64,000 bases of DNA from Chitinophagales bacterium (GTDB lineage Bacteria > Bacteroidota > Bacteroidia > Chitinophagales > Chitinophagaceae): assembly GCA_025353485.1 (NCBI GenBank), contig JANXQO010000062.1, forward strand, positions 1 to 64,000. Reading direction: 5' to 3'. The notes beneath the pieces were generated by a model. It did no database searches. It saw only the letters and a list, made by a program, of their open reading frames with translations, and was not told the DNA's origin. Both the position numbers and the translations under genes were made by a program. Below are positions 17,246 to 27,071 of the stretch, one piece after another; positions within the stretch are counted from its first letter, which is position 1, and the number at the start of each line of letters is the position of its first letter.

Positions 17246-19306
17246 ATGGCACAACAAGATTTTAAAAAACAAACTCCCGGAAAGAATAATCCTAATAATC
17301 TTCCCGGGACGAATGAAGATCCTAAAAAGCGTCCGCGTTTTAATATTTATTGGATCTACGGATTAATATTCGCAGCAATTGTAACATATAATTTATATCG
17401 GGGAACCAGCACTTCAGGTGTTGAAACTAATATTGAAGCCTTTAAAGAATTAGTAAAACAGGGTGATGTTAATGAAATTAAGATAATCAGAAATAAAAAA
17501 ATTGTAAGAGTATTTGTAAGTAAAGACAGTATCAGTAATAAGCCCGCTCTATACAATTCGGTTTTAAAAAAGGGCCAATATGAAACAATTTCGAAACTAG
17601 ATCCCCCCCAATTATCATTTACCATTGGTGATGATAAGAACTTCACCGAGCAGATGGAAAATTTCAGAAAAGAAAATCCTACACTTAAATCATTCAGCAC
17701 TACTTATGATGATGAAGGAGAGTTATTTGGGCAGATTATAAGCACATTATTGCCTATTTTATTGATAGGATTATTGTTCATAATGATGATGCGTAAAGTG
17801 GGTGGATCCGGCGGTGGTGGCGGCCCCGGAGGAATTTTTAATATCGGAAAATCAAAAGCAACTTTGTTTGATAAGGGTACCCGTGTTAATATAAATTTTG
17901 GAGATGTTGCAGGTTTGGACGAAGCCAAAGTAGAAGTAATGGAGATTGTTGACTTCTTAAAAAACCCTAAAAAATATACGGCATTAGGCGGCAAAATACC
18001 AAAGGGCGCTTTACTCATAGGTCCTCCGGGTACAGGAAAAACTTTGCTGGCAAAAGCAGTTGCGGGTGAGGCACAGGTTCCTTTCTTTAGCCTTAGCGGA
18101 AGTGATTTTGTTGAGATGTTTGTGGGTGTTGGTGCCAGCCGGGTAAGAGATCTTTTTAAACAGGCAAGAGAAAAAGCGCCCTGTATAATTTTTATTGATG
18201 AGATAGATGCTATTGGCCGGGCAAGAGGAAAAAATATGATGATGAGCAATGATGAAAGAGAAAATACTTTGAATCAGTTGCTGGTAGAAATGGACGGTTT
18301 TGGAACCGATATTGGCATCATCATTTTAGCAGCCACCAACCGCCCTGATGTATTGGACAATGCTTTATTACGACCCGGAAGATTTGACAGACAGATATCA
18401 ATAGATCGTCCTGACCTTGTAGGACGTGAAGCAATTTTTAAAGTGCATCTTGTTCCAATAAAAATTTCTCAAACACTCGATATTCATAAACTTGCTGAAC
18501 AAACACCGGGTTTTGCCGGAGCAGATATTGCAAATGTTTGCAACGAAGCAGCACTTATTGCCGCAAGAAAAGGAAAGGATGCTGTGGATATGAGTGACTT
18601 TCAGGATGCAATTGACAGGGTTATCGGAGGATTGGAAAAAAAGAACAAGATCATTTTGCCTGAAGAAAAAGAGATCATTGCATACCATGAAGCAGGTCAT
18701 GCAATTTGCGGCTGGTTTTTGGAACACGCTTACCCATTATTAAAAGTTACCATAGTGCCAAGAGGCACTGCTGCATTGGGTTACGCTCAATATACTCCAA
18801 AAGAACAATACCTTTATAATACAGATCAATTAACAGATCAGCTGTGTATGACATTAGGAGGAAGAGCATCGGAAGAAATATTTTTTAAGAAGATATCTAC
18901 CGGCGCAAGCAATGATCTTCAGCAAATAACAAAGATGGCATATGCAATGGTTACGGTTTATGGCATGAATGAGAAAGTTGGTAACATAAGTTTTTATGAT
19001 CCTCAGCAGGAAAATATGTTTACCAAGCCTTACAGTGAAGAAACCGGAAAGATGATAGATGAAGAAGTTCGTAAACTGGTTGATGAAGCATATGAAAGAA
19101 CAAAAGCATTGCTGATAGAACATAAGGTACAAGTAGAAATTCTGGCAAAAGAATTATTAAAAACAGAAGTGCTTTTTAAAAGTGATGTGGAGGCTTTAAT
19201 CGGCAAGCGCCCCTACGAAGAAAAGAAAGTATTGGACATCGTTGATAATCCCAAAGATGCTGTAATAGACGATCCCGTGCCTGGTCCGGTTTCCACTCCA
19301 GCATAA
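17246..19306 (+). CDS. ftsH: ATP-dependent zinc metalloprotease FtsH
   Basis: A 686-residue membrane protease that degrades misfolded membrane proteins and regulators. There are two membrane helices (about 35-50 and 162-182) flanking a periplasmic domain, then a glycine-rich linker ([11 protein letters not shown]). The AAA domain has Walker A GPPGTGKT at 259-266, Walker B IIFIDEID near 314-321 and the SRH arginines in RPGRFDR. The zinc site HEAGH is at 481-485. The tail is proline/valine-rich. Everything needed for activity is present. The LUD gene overlaps its stop by one base. Confidence 0.98.
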   Translation: MAQQDFKKQTPGKNNPNNLPGTNEDPKKRPRFNIYWIYGLIFAAIVTYNLYRGTSTSGVETNIEAFKELVKQGDVNEIKIIRNKKIVRVFVSKDSISNKPALYNSVLKKGQYETISKLDPPQLSFTIGDDKNFTEQMENFRKENPTLKSFSTTYDDEGELFGQIISTLLPILLIGLLFIMMMRKVGGSGGGGGPGGIFNIGKSKATLFDKGTRVNINFGDVAGLDEAKVEVMEIVDFLKNPKKYTALGGKIPKGALLIGPPGTGKTLLAKAVAGEAQVPFFSLSGSDFVEMFVGVGASRVRDLFKQAREKAPCIIFIDEIDAIGRARGKNMMMSNDERENTLNQLLVEMDGFGTDIGIIILAATNRPDVLDNALLRPGRFDRQISIDRPDLVGREAIFKVHLVPIKISQTLDIHKLAEQTPGFAGADIANVCNEAALIAARKGKDAVDMSDFQDAIDRVIGGLEKKNKIILPEEKEIIAYHEAGHAICGWFLEHAYPLLKVTIVPRGTAALGYAQYTPKEQYLYNTDQLTDQLCMTLGGRASEEIFFKKISTGASNDLQQITKMAYAMVTVYGMNEKVGNISFYDPQQENMFTKPYSEETGKMIDEEVRKLVDEAYERTKALLIEHKVQVEILAKELLKTEVLFKSDVEALIGKRPYEEKKVLDIVDNPKDAVIDDPVPGPVSTPA

Positions 19307-19950
19307 TGCTCATTATGAAAGTTTCTTCTTCAAAAGAAAATATTTTAAAAAAAATACGTCAGGCACTAAGTAATCCGGTGCCTGTTCCATTTCCAAAAAG
19401 TGAGGGCAATAATTCTGTATATCGGCAACAGGAAGACGATCTGGGCGTTCAGTTTGCCCAGGAGTTTACAAGGCTACTTGGCAAATTTGCATTTTGTGTA
19501 AATGAGGCTGATCTTTCAAAACAATTACAACTATTACTTACAGAAAAAAAATGGGAAAATATTTATTGCAACGAAGAAAAATTATTTCACATAATTTCTC
19601 ATTCAGCTACTTACCAAATAGATAAATCAACGCTTGCCACTTGTGATGCATCTATAACTACCTGCGAATATTTAATTGCACGTACAGGCACAATTGTTAT
19701 GAGTACTGCACAAACAGGCCGGTCAGTAAGTGTATATGCGCCCGTTCATATCTGCATTGCTTATTCCAGTCAGTTAGTGTATGATATAAAAGAAACTTTA
19801 CAGTTATTAAAAGAAAAATACCAGGGAAATTTTCCCTCCTCAATAACATTTGCTTCAGGGCCAAGCCGTACTGCAGATATTGAAAAAACTTTAGTAGTTG
19901 GTGTTCACGGACCAAAAGAAGTGTATTTGTTTTTAGTAGATAAGGCATAA
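19306..19950 (+). CDS. LUD domain protein (LutC-like)
   Basis: A 214-residue protein of the LUD/LutC family, related to a subunit of the LutABC lactate oxidation system. Visible family features are SSKENILKKIRQAL at the N-terminus, ITTCEYLIARTGTIVMS, and the C-terminal FASGPSRTADIEKTLVVGVHGPKE, the strongest signature. No lutA or lutB lies nearby, so a role in lactate use is not supported by context; coupling to ftsH is conserved in related genomes as far as I recall. Its ATG overlaps the ftsH stop (TAATG). An alternative start is MKVSS at 19315. Confidence 0.9.
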   Translation: MLIMKVSSSKENILKKIRQALSNPVPVPFPKSEGNNSVYRQQEDDLGVQFAQEFTRLLGKFAFCVNEADLSKQLQLLLTEKKWENIYCNEEKLFHIISHSATYQIDKSTLATCDASITTCEYLIARTGTIVMSTAQTGRSVSVYAPVHICIAYSSQLVYDIKETLQLLKEKYQGNFPSSITFASGPSRTADIEKTLVVGVHGPKEVYLFLVDKA

Positions 19951-19992
19951 TATTTTACAGAAATTTATTTAAGATTAGGCTAACTTTATACC

Positions 19993-20199
19993 ATGAATGA
20001 AATTATCTTTTTGGTAGAAGAGGCTTTGGAAGGAGGATATACCGCTAAAGCAATCGGAGAAAGTATATTCACCGAAGCTGATACTATGGATGAAATCAAA
20101 GTGAATATTAAAGAAGCCGTTGAATGTCATTTTGATGAAGGCAAAAAACCAAAACTGATTCGCCTTCACATGATTAAAGAAGAAGTAATTGCTGTATGA
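19993..20199 (+). CDS. hicB: HicB-like antitoxin
   Basis: A 68-residue protein with the short partial-RNase-H-like fold expected of HicB antitoxins: MNEIIFLVEEALEGGYTAKAIGESIFTEADTMDEIKVNIKEAV. It ends in KPKLIRLHMIKEEVIAV and lacks a C-terminal DNA-binding extension, as in the short HicB forms. It would neutralise the HicA RNase. The following hicA start overlaps its stop by four bases (ATGA), the usual arrangement when the antitoxin comes first. Since hicA is frameshifted here, the antitoxin may be the only working part. Confidence 0.82.
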   Translation: MNEIIFLVEEALEGGYTAKAIGESIFTEADTMDEIKVNIKEAVECHFDEGKKPKLIRLHMIKEEVIAV

Positions 20200-20436
20200 G
20201 ATTACCAAGAGATATTTCTTCCACCGAATTAATTAAACTTCTGGAGAAATTAGGTTATCAAATAAGCCGTCAAAAAAGGAAGTCATATCAGACTTACAAC
20301 TACTCAGCATGGCGAGCACCACATAACTATTCCAAATCACGATCCGATAAGATTAGGTACTTTATCTTCAATAATTACTGATATTGCCAATCACATTAAA
20401 AAAACTAAAGACGAAATTGCGAAAGAAATTTTTTAA
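20196..20436 (+). pseudogene. hicA: HicA mRNA interferase toxin, frameshifted
   Basis: The frame starts MRLPRDISSTELIKLLEKLGYQ, as in HicA, then fails after SRQK. In the next frame the sequence continues as GSHIRLTTTQ, GEHHITIPNHDPIRLGTLSSII and a normal C-terminus to TAA 20434-20436. The junction is a run of six A at 20272-20277; five A would restore an 80-residue HicA. The catalytic histidine lies in GSH, just after the break, so the toxin is dead as sequenced. A real inactivation with the antitoxin kept, phase variation at the A-run, or a sequencing error would all look like this. Confidence 0.83.
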
Positions 20437-20460
20437 CTGGTAGCGATTTCCCTGATATAT

Positions 20461-21219
20461 ATGCAACTCACTGCCTGCAAAAAAATATACTTCCTTTCCG
20501 ATTTTCATCTCGGGGCACCCGATCATGCTACCAGTCTGACCAGGGAAAAACGCATTGTAAAATTTCTTGATGAAATAAAAAATGATGCGGAACAAATATT
20601 TATCCTGGGAGATCTCTTTGATTTTTGGTATGAGTATAAAAGAGTTGTTCCCAAAGGATTTGTAAGAATTTTAGGGAAGCTTGCAGAACTCTCAGACGCA
20701 GGAATTGAAGTGCATTTTTTTGTTGGCAACCATGATATGTGGATGAAAGGTTACTTTGAAAAAGAACTTAACGTTAAAGTATATCATCGCCCAGAAGAAT
20801 TTGATCTGAAAGGAAAAAAATTTTTTATTGGTCATGGCGATGGATTGGGGCCCGGAGACCATCGTTATAAATTCTTAAAAAAAGTTTTTAGAAATAAATT
20901 TTTAAAATGGCTGTTTGGCATTTTACATCCCGGCTTTGGAATTGGGCTGGCGGATTATTTCAGCAGCAAAAGCAGGAAAGCTACAGAAAAAACAAATGAA
21001 CAATTCTTAGGAGAAGATAAAGAATGGCTTATCATCTTTAGCAGGGAGATGATGAAAACAAACCAGTATGATTATTTTATTTTTGGCCACAGGCATTTGC
21101 CAATTGATTTTAAATTAAGCGATGCAACCCATTACATTAATTTGGGCGACTGGATAAAGTACAACAGCTATGCTGTGTTTGATGGAGAAAATGTTCAACT
21201 GAAATTTTATACCAATTGA
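20461..21219 (+). CDS. lpxH: UDP-2,3-diacylglucosamine diphosphatase-like calcineurin phosphoesterase
   Basis: A 252-residue metallophosphoesterase of the LpxH/LpxH2 type, which removes UMP from UDP-diacylglucosamine in lipid A synthesis at the inner membrane. All metal-site motifs are seen: [10 protein letters not shown] (residues 10-19), [24 protein letters not shown] and GHRHLP. The length fits the family. The hypothetical gene behind it starts within the stop codon (TTGA overlap), so they are coupled. LpxH versus a related phosphatase cannot be fully separated by motifs alone. Confidence 0.88.
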   Translation: MQLTACKKIYFLSDFHLGAPDHATSLTREKRIVKFLDEIKNDAEQIFILGDLFDFWYEYKRVVPKGFVRILGKLAELSDAGIEVHFFVGNHDMWMKGYFEKELNVKVYHRPEEFDLKGKKFFIGHGDGLGPGDHRYKFLKKVFRNKFLKWLFGILHPGFGIGLADYFSSKSRKATEKTNEQFLGEDKEWLIIFSREMMKTNQYDYFIFGHRHLPIDFKLSDATHYINLGDWIKYNSYAVFDGENVQLKFYTN

Positions 21220-22049
21220 AAAGTAAACTACATCTCATAATTGCCAATGTGTTATTTGTCGCCGTGGTTGGTGTCCTCACCAACCACTGTTTTGCACAAA
21301 CAGATTCCATCTTCAAATTTCAAAAAGCTATAAGTTATCCCATTGCTTCATTTACCGTAAATAATTTGGGAGAGCTGTATATTATCAATACCAATAACCA
21401 GCTTAAAAAATTAAATGAAAAAGGAGATTCAGTTGGTGTATTTAACCAGGTTACAAAATATGGAAAGCTTTCTTATGTGGATGCACAAAATCCATGGAAG
21501 ACGATCCTCTTCTATGAAAATTTTTCAACTATTGTTCTGTTAGATAAATACCTGAATGTATTAACCAATATTAATCTTCGTAAACAAAATATTTTTGGTG
21601 TAAAAACAGTTGCGGCTTCTTATGATAATAATATCTGGCTGTTTGATGAACAGGAAAATAAATTAAAAAAAATTGACGATGCAGGTAAAGTGCTTACTGA
21701 AACTATTGACTTTCGTTTGCTTTTCGACTCTGTTCCTTCACCTGTTCAAATTGTAGACAGGGATGGCTTTGTGTATTTGTATGATCCCCAAAAAGGTGTT
21801 TATATTTTTGATTACTATGGCAGCTTCAAAAATAAAATACCTTTTCATGGGTGGAAAAATATTGCAGTGATAGAAAAAAATTTATACGGATTTGATGATA
21901 CGTATTTGTATCGTTACGGGCTCGGCACTCTCAGCCTTGCACAATATTCTTTACCTGTAGTTTTTAAAAATTATACTTCTTTAAAAGTAGGGGCCAATAA
22001 AATTTATTTTCTTAAAAATAGTAATCTGCAGGTTTATTCACTTCAGTGA
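21216..22049 (+). CDS. Secreted hypothetical protein, propeller-like repeats
   Basis: A 277-residue protein beginning at TTG 21216, which overlaps the lpxH stop. It has a signal peptide ([24 protein letters not shown]). The mature part shows recurring strand-turn units, such as [28 protein letters not shown] and [19 protein letters not shown], which suggests a beta-propeller of the NHL/SMP-30 kind. No catalytic motif is recognised. It is probably co-transcribed with lpxH and exported. The function is unknown. Confidence 0.75.
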   Translation: MKSKLHLIIANVLFVAVVGVLTNHCFAQTDSIFKFQKAISYPIASFTVNNLGELYIINTNNQLKKLNEKGDSVGVFNQVTKYGKLSYVDAQNPWKTILFYENFSTIVLLDKYLNVLTNINLRKQNIFGVKTVAASYDNNIWLFDEQENKLKKIDDAGKVLTETIDFRLLFDSVPSPVQIVDRDGFVYLYDPQKGVYIFDYYGSFKNKIPFHGWKNIAVIEKNLYGFDDTYLYRYGLGTLSLAQYSLPVVFKNYTSLKVGANKIYFLKNSNLQVYSLQ

Positions 22050-22126
22050 TCTAAGTTATTATCTTACGGTCCCGTCTTACAACAAAAATTTAAATTTTTT
22101 TTTGAGTGCTACATCCCGCAGTTCTT

Positions 22127-22633
22127 TTATAAACTCGCTTTTAATTCATTTAAAAAAGATTTTAGCTTTTGCAGCGAGCGTATCATTTCAAATTTTTCTG
22201 CAGCAGTTTTATTGCTTTTTAAAAACTCTTTGGCACCTTCTATAGTATACTTTCTTTGTCTTAATAAATGATGAATAAGTTTAAGATTTTTTACATCTTC
22301 GGGGCGGAAGAACCTGTCGCCTTTTGAATTTTTCTTTGGCTTTAAAATATCAAATTCATTTTCCCAATAGCGAATCAGTGATGCATTTTCATTAAACATT
22401 TTTGAAACATCGCCGATTGAATAATATACTTTTTTAAAAAGTATTTCATCTTCAGGTATCACGATCGAATCGTTATCAATAATATCTTTTAAGTTTTTTC
22501 TTCCCCTGGGAGATTTTATCTTCTCGGGGGAATTTAAATTTCTACGGGCTTCTTTTTTTTCTGCGCTCATTTTTTTGTCGTGCTTTTTTTGGGAAGAATC
22601 ATTAAAATCAAATGTTTTTTGAGCTACTGCCAT
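22127..22633 (-). CDS. MerR family transcriptional regulator
   Basis: A 168-residue protein with a MerR-type winged helix in its middle: YYSIGDVSKMFNENASLIRYWENEFDIL then RFFRPEDVKNLKLIHHLLRQRKYTIEGAKEFL. A basic, disordered N-terminus of about 60 residues precedes it. There is no obvious metal-binding or ligand domain after the DNA-binding part, only a short coiled segment. Its ATG overlaps the stop of the M23 peptidase gene by one base, so both are in one operon. The target is unknown. Confidence 0.88.
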   Translation of the reverse strand: MAVAQKTFDFNDSSQKKHDKKMSAEKKEARRNLNSPEKIKSPRGRKNLKDIIDNDSIVIPEDEILFKKVYYSIGDVSKMFNENASLIRYWENEFDILKPKKNSKGDRFFRPEDVKNLKLIHHLLRQRKYTIEGAKEFLKSNKTAAEKFEMIRSLQKLKSFLNELKASL

Positions 22634-23607
22634 TAGTCTAAACTTTTAGCACTGCCTGTTGCAGCTTTTTTTAATAATCTGTCAAACTGTTCAGGTGTAA
22701 GGTCGTTATAAAAAAAGTAAACGGGATCAACCTCTACACCATTTATATGAACTTCGTAATGACAATGCGGCCCTGTGCTTTTACCCGTACTTCCCACCCA
22801 TCCAATTAATTCACCGCGTTTTACTTTTTGTCCTTCTCTTACTTTCATCCTTACCATGTGTCCGTATAAAGTTTCATAACCGTAGCCATGATTGATGATA
22901 ATATGATTACCAAAACCGGATGCAGAAAAGGATGCTTCAGTTACAGTTCCATTTCCTGTTGCATATATTGGTGTACCCTGCGGTGCTGTAAAGTCAAGCC
23001 CCTTATGCATTTTAGGAGTTCCATACACCGGGTCAATCCTCATACCAAAACCCGATGCTATCCTGTCAAGATCACGATTGCTTACCGGTTGTATTGCGGG
23101 TATACTTGCAAGTTTTTCTCCCTGGTTCTTTATTAATTTTTCAATATCATTGTAACTGTCAAACTGATAGGCAACTCTTGCACTAAGATTATTTAATGTT
23201 TTTGCCAGCTCATTTCCAAGCTTATCTTCATTCATTGCAGCTACTTTTTCAACTTCCTTTTTTTGTTCTGTCAATTTTGCTCTTGCACTATCCGGTAAAG
23301 GGTTGGCTTCAAAAATAGAACGGTAAACCTGGTTGTCTCTATTTTCCAAAGAAGACATTTCCTGTTGTAACGTCTGCACTTTATTATTCAGCACATCATA
23401 ATTTTCTTTCATGCTTTGATATTGTACTCTTGCCAGCTTTGCTTCAGGCGAAGGAATAAACCGAAAGGCAATAGAAACCAAAATCAAAGCGGTTACCAAA
23501 GCTGCTGCAATAAATCCAAAAAACTTAAGAAGCTTTACTCTTAGCGGCGTTACTAATTTTTCGTAACGGAGTGTATTGGTATTATAATAGTATTTTATTT
23601 TTTTCAT
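22633..23607 (-). CDS. Membrane-anchored M23 peptidase with coiled coil
   Basis: A 324-residue protein: a basic N-terminus, one membrane helix at about 29-50 (LLKFFGFIAAALVTALILVSIAF), a coiled coil (YQSMKENYDVLNNKVQTLQQEMSSLENR), then a C-terminal LytM domain. Both zinc motifs are present, MHKGLDF and HCHYEVH, so it is probably an active peptidoglycan endopeptidase on the periplasmic face of the inner membrane, or works through a partner as EnvC/MepM-like proteins do. It is transcribed with the MerR gene and divergently from alaS. Confidence 0.92.
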   Translation of the reverse strand: MKKIKYYYNTNTLRYEKLVTPLRVKLLKFFGFIAAALVTALILVSIAFRFIPSPEAKLARVQYQSMKENYDVLNNKVQTLQQEMSSLENRDNQVYRSIFEANPLPDSARAKLTEQKKEVEKVAAMNEDKLGNELAKTLNNLSARVAYQFDSYNDIEKLIKNQGEKLASIPAIQPVSNRDLDRIASGFGMRIDPVYGTPKMHKGLDFTAPQGTPIYATGNGTVTEASFSASGFGNHIIINHGYGYETLYGHMVRMKVREGQKVKRGELIGWVGSTGKSTGPHCHYEVHINGVEVDPVYFFYNDLTPEQFDRLLKKAATGSAKSLD

Positions 23608-23672
23608 ACCCCAAACCCCTAAAGAGCTTTTGGTTTACAATGCAGATTATTAATAGTCTTGCGGCTTGTATC

Positions 23673-23702
23673 TTGCAGCTAATCGTTTGCGCTTTATCTT
23701 TG
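23673..23702 (+). promoter_or_regulatory. Bacteroidota-type promoter of alaS
   Basis: TTG (23673-23675), 19 bases, then TATCTTTG (23695-23702), an exact TAnnTTTG match. The distance to the alaS ATG is about 60 bases. It lies in the divergent gap with the M23 gene. Confidence 0.6.
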
Positions 23703-23763
23703 TCCCAATTCAGCAAATATAAAGGCTTAATAAGCAAAAATCACCCATAAATACAGCATAGGC

Positions 23764-26544
23764 ATGATGACGGGTTCTGACATACGACAACATTTTTTTG
23801 ATTTTTTTAAATCTAAAGGACACACCATTGTTCCATCCGCACCAATTGTTATTAAGGATGATCCTACATTAATGTTTACCAATGCAGGGATGAACCAGTT
23901 TAAAGATTATTTTTTGGGAAATAAAAAACCACAACATACACGGGTTGCTGATACTCAAAAATGTTTACGTGTAAGTGGTAAGCATAACGACCTGGAAGAA
24001 GTGGGTGTAGATACGTATCACCACACTATGTTCGAGATGCTGGGTAACTGGAGCTTTGGTGATCCCGAATCACCTGACGGTATCGGGACGGGTTATTTTA
24101 AAGAAGAAGCCATTGCATGGAGCTGGGAATTACTGACTGAAGTTTATAAAATTGATAAAAACAAATTATACGTTACTGTTTTTGAGGGTGATGAAAAAGA
24201 AAATTTACCACGGGATGAAGAAGCAATTAATTTTTGGAAGATGTGCCTGTCCGACTCTGGTTTTACAGAGGCGGAGATTAAAGACAGAATTATCATGGGA
24301 AATAAAAAAGATAATTTTTGGGAGATGGGTGATACCGGCCCCTGCGGACCATGTACAGAAATTCATGTTGACAGCAGAACGGACGAAGAAAGAAAAAGTG
24401 TTGATGGAAAAAGCTTAGTTAATAATGATCATCCGCAGGTGATTGAAATTTGGAACAATGTATTTATTCAATACAATAGAAAAAAAGACGGAAGCCTTGA
24501 ACCCTTGCCTGCAAAACATGTTGATACAGGAATGGGCTTTGAAAGATTGGTAAGAGTTTTACAAAACAAGCAAAGCAATTACGATATAGATGTTTTTACA
24601 GGAACGATTGCTGAAGTTGAAAAATTATCCGGTAAAAAATATAATCCCGATGCAAAAAATCCGTCTTCGCAACAATCTTCGCATAACTCCCCCTCCACCG
24701 GAGGGGGTTGGGGGGAGGCAGTTGCATTTCGTGTAATTGCAGATCATATCCGTGCGATTGCATTTCCAATTGCTGATGGACAACTTCCTTCAAACACAGG
24801 CGCAGGCTACGTTATAAGAAGGATATTAAGAAGAGCGGTTAGATATTATTTTTCTTATTTAGATGTGAAACAACCATTGCTTTATAAATTAATTCCTGTG
24901 TTAGCAGAGCAATTTGAAAATGTTTTTCCTGAATTGGATAAGCAGAAAGATTTTATTAGGAAGGTTATTCATGAAGAAGAACAAAATTTTTTAAGCACAT
25001 TAGATAAAGGATTGAGACGTATTGAGGAAATTATTACTACAACTACAACAACTACGCTACCTCCTTCGACTAGGAAGACTACAACAATTAAAGGAAAAGA
25101 TGCTTTTGAATTAAATGACACTTTTGGATTTCCTATTGATCTAACGAAACTTATTGCTGCTGAAAAAGGTTTTAAAGTTGATGAGGAAGAATTTGAAAAA
25201 GAAATGCAACTACAAAAAGCCCGCAGCCGTTCTGCAAGTATTATTGATAAAGAAGATTGGATAACAGTAAATGAAAACGGTTCATCAAAATTTGTAGGCT
25301 ACGACTCTTTTGAAACAGAAAGCAAAGTTTTAAAATACCGCAAAATAACATCGCAGGGAAAAGAAGCTTACCAAATTGTTTTAGATAAAACACCTTTCTA
25401 TGCTGAAAGCGGCGGACAGGTTGGAGATAAAGGGGAGTTGCTTTTCCCCTCTCCAAATGGAGAGGGGTCAGGGGTGAGGTTAGAAGTAACTGATACAAAA
25501 AAAGACAATGACCTCATCGTTCACTACACACAAAACTTACCTGCAAACATTTCAGAAAAATTAATTGCAAAAGTTGATGCAGCTAAAAGAATTCCTACAC
25601 AGGTGCATCACAGCGCAACACACCTTATGCATGCTGCCTTGCGGAGTGTGCTGGGAAAACATGTTGCACAAAAAGGAAGTTTGGTTAACGACGAATATTT
25701 ACGTTTTGACTTTTCTCATTTTGCAAAAGTTACTGATGAAGAAATTGCAAAAGTGGAAGCCTTAGTAAATGAAAAGATCCGTGAGAATATTCCTGTAGTT
25801 ATAAAACAAATGCCAAAAGAAGAAGCAATGCAAACAGGCGCTATGGCTTTGTTTGGAGAAAAGTATGGTGATGTTGTTCGTGTAGTAATTATCGACCCGG
25901 ATTATTCAATAGAGCTTTGTGGCGGCACACATGTTGTCAGCACAGGAGAACTTGGATTCTTTAAAATAAAACAGGAAACTGCAATTGGCGCCGGGGTTCG
26001 CCGGATAGAAGCAGTAAGTGGAAAAGCTGCTGAACATTTTATTAATGAACAAATACATCAGATGCATGAAGTGAAATTGATTTTAAAGAATCCAAAAGAT
26101 TTGTCGAAATATATAACTGAATTGATAAATGATAGAAATCAATTAGAGAAAACTAAAGAAAAACTTGAAAGATTGCAGGCTCATGCGGCATTGGATAGAC
26201 TAACCTTAAAAAGAGAAAAAATTAATTCTGTAGATTTTTATCAGGATATAATCATTGATGTAGATATGGGTGTTCTGAAAAAAATATTTTTTGAATTAGA
26301 AATAAAAAATAGTGAAGAACAAAAAGGTGTTGCACTTTTAATAAGCAAAAAAGATGGAAAGACAAATGTGCTTCTTGGATGTTCAGATATTTTTTTGAGC
26401 TTTGATTCAAATAAAATAATTAAAGAAATTATATCTCCAATTATTAATGGAAAGGGTGGTGGTCAAAAAAACTTAGCTACTGCGGTGGGCGAAAATGGAA
26501 GCCATCTCAGCGAAGTAATTGAAAAAGTAAAATCATTGCTTTAA
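23764..26544 (+). CDS. alaS: Alanine-tRNA ligase carrying in-frame palindromic insertions
   Basis: A 926-residue AlaRS, about 50 residues longer than the E. coli enzyme. Class II catalytic motifs (TNAGMNQFKDYFLG, HHTMFEMLGNWSFGD) and the editing domain (HSATHLMHAALR and CGGTHV) are intact. Two blocks look inserted: NSPSTGGGWGEA near residue 310 (24687-24719) just before AFRVIADHIRAI, and FPSPNGEGSGVRL near 560 (25443-25481) after GQVGDKGELL. Both coincide with palindromic repeat elements and keep the frame. A third odd, threonine-rich stretch (ITTTTTTTLPPSTRKTTTIKG) lies near 425-445. The gene should be functional, as it is essential and only one copy is seen. A GNAT gene overlaps its stop by one base. 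Confidence 0.96.
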   Translation: MMTGSDIRQHFFDFFKSKGHTIVPSAPIVIKDDPTLMFTNAGMNQFKDYFLGNKKPQHTRVADTQKCLRVSGKHNDLEEVGVDTYHHTMFEMLGNWSFGDPESPDGIGTGYFKEEAIAWSWELLTEVYKIDKNKLYVTVFEGDEKENLPRDEEAINFWKMCLSDSGFTEAEIKDRIIMGNKKDNFWEMGDTGPCGPCTEIHVDSRTDEERKSVDGKSLVNNDHPQVIEIWNNVFIQYNRKKDGSLEPLPAKHVDTGMGFERLVRVLQNKQSNYDIDVFTGTIAEVEKLSGKKYNPDAKNPSSQQSSHNSPSTGGGWGEAVAFRVIADHIRAIAFPIADGQLPSNTGAGYVIRRILRRAVRYYFSYLDVKQPLLYKLIPVLAEQFENVFPELDKQKDFIRKVIHEEEQNFLSTLDKGLRRIEEIITTTTTTTLPPSTRKTTTIKGKDAFELNDTFGFPIDLTKLIAAEKGFKVDEEEFEKEMQLQKARSRSASIIDKEDWITVNENGSSKFVGYDSFETESKVLKYRKITSQGKEAYQIVLDKTPFYAESGGQVGDKGELLFPSPNGEGSGVRLEVTDTKKDNDLIVHYTQNLPANISEKLIAKVDAAKRIPTQVHHSATHLMHAALRSVLGKHVAQKGSLVNDEYLRFDFSHFAKVTDEEIAKVEALVNEKIRENIPVVIKQMPKEEAMQTGAMALFGEKYGDVVRVVIIDPDYSIELCGGTHVVSTGELGFFKIKQETAIGAGVRRIEAVSGKAAEHFINEQIHQMHEVKLILKNPKDLSKYITELINDRNQLEKTKEKLERLQAHAALDRLTLKREKINSVDFYQDIIIDVDMGVLKKIFFELEIKNSEEQKGVALLISKKDGKTNVLLGCSDIFLSFDSNKIIKEIISPIINGKGGGQKNLATAVGENGSHLSEVIEKVKSLL
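24687..24719. repeat. Palindromic repeat, family B, inside alaS
   Basis: CTCCCCCTCC pairs with GGAGGGGG, followed by the tail TTGGGGGGAGGC. It is read in frame as SPSTGGGWGEA, matching the frame of the family B copy at 34185-34228. Confidence 0.8.
25048..25095. repeat. Low-complexity threonine-coding stretch in alaS
   Basis: ACAACTACAACAACTACG repeats flank a short TCCT/AGGA inverted pair. It is in frame and unlike normal AlaRS sequence here. Whether it is another insertion is unsure. Confidence 0.4.
25443..25481. repeat. Palindromic repeat, family A, inside alaS
   Basis: CCCCTCTCCA pairs with TGGAGAGGGG around AA, followed by TCAGGGGTGAGGTT. The inverted copy at 53351-53390 has the same layout and tail. 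It is translated as FPSPNGEGSGVRL. Confidence 0.85.
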
Positions 26545-27055
26545 TGAATATTGTTTTTGAAACTCCACGTCTTATTCTTGGTCAATTCACTCAGGATGAT
26601 GCTCCATTGATCCTCGAACTAAACAGCGATCCTGAAATTGTAAAATATGTTCATGAGCCTGTGCTCACAACCGAAGAGCAGGCAAAAAAAATTATTGTTG
26701 ATATCATCTTGCCACAATACAAAAACAATTTAGGCAGGTGGGCAACCTACCAAAAAGTAATAATGAGTTTATTGGCTGGTGCGGATTAAAATACCTGGCT
26801 GATAGAGATGAGATTGACCTTGGCTACCGTTTAAAAAAATCTGCATGGGGAAAAGGCTATGCAACGGAAGCCGCAAAATATACCCTTGATCACGGTTTTG
26901 TAAAATTAAAGCTGGAGGCAATATTCGGAAAAGCGCACAACCAAAACTTAGCCTCTATAAATATTTTAAAAAAAATAGGAATGCAGTTCAAAGGAAATGA
27001 AATTGAAGATGGTTGTCCTATTATAGTTTATTCAGCTTTAAATTCTCAAAAATAA
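26544..27055 (+). pseudogene. GNAT N-acetyltransferase (RimJ/RimL-like), frameshifted
   Basis: The first frame (MNIVFETPRLILGQFTQDDAPLIL...) is the typical start of a RimJ/RimL-type acetyltransferase. It fails after RWATYQK. The next frame continues as SNNEFIGWCGLKYL, DLGYRLKKSAWGKGYATEA and NQNLASINILKKIGM, giving the acetyl-CoA binding loop and the C-terminus. The frames meet at a run of five A (26752-26756); six A would restore a protein of about 170 residues. The ATG overlaps the alaS stop by one base. The substrate cannot be told. Confidence 0.82.
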
Positions 27056-27071
27056 ATTCTTTTAAAATTTA

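Noticed and set aside
17812..17835. Glycine-coding GC-rich stretch in ftsH as another inserted repeat
   Set aside because: A glycine-rich linker at this point is normal in FtsH of this phylum, and there is no palindrome.
17704..18249. A 181-codon frame opposite ftsH
   Set aside because: It lies within ftsH on the other strand, has low-complexity serine/proline content typical of a shadow frame, and no start context of its own.
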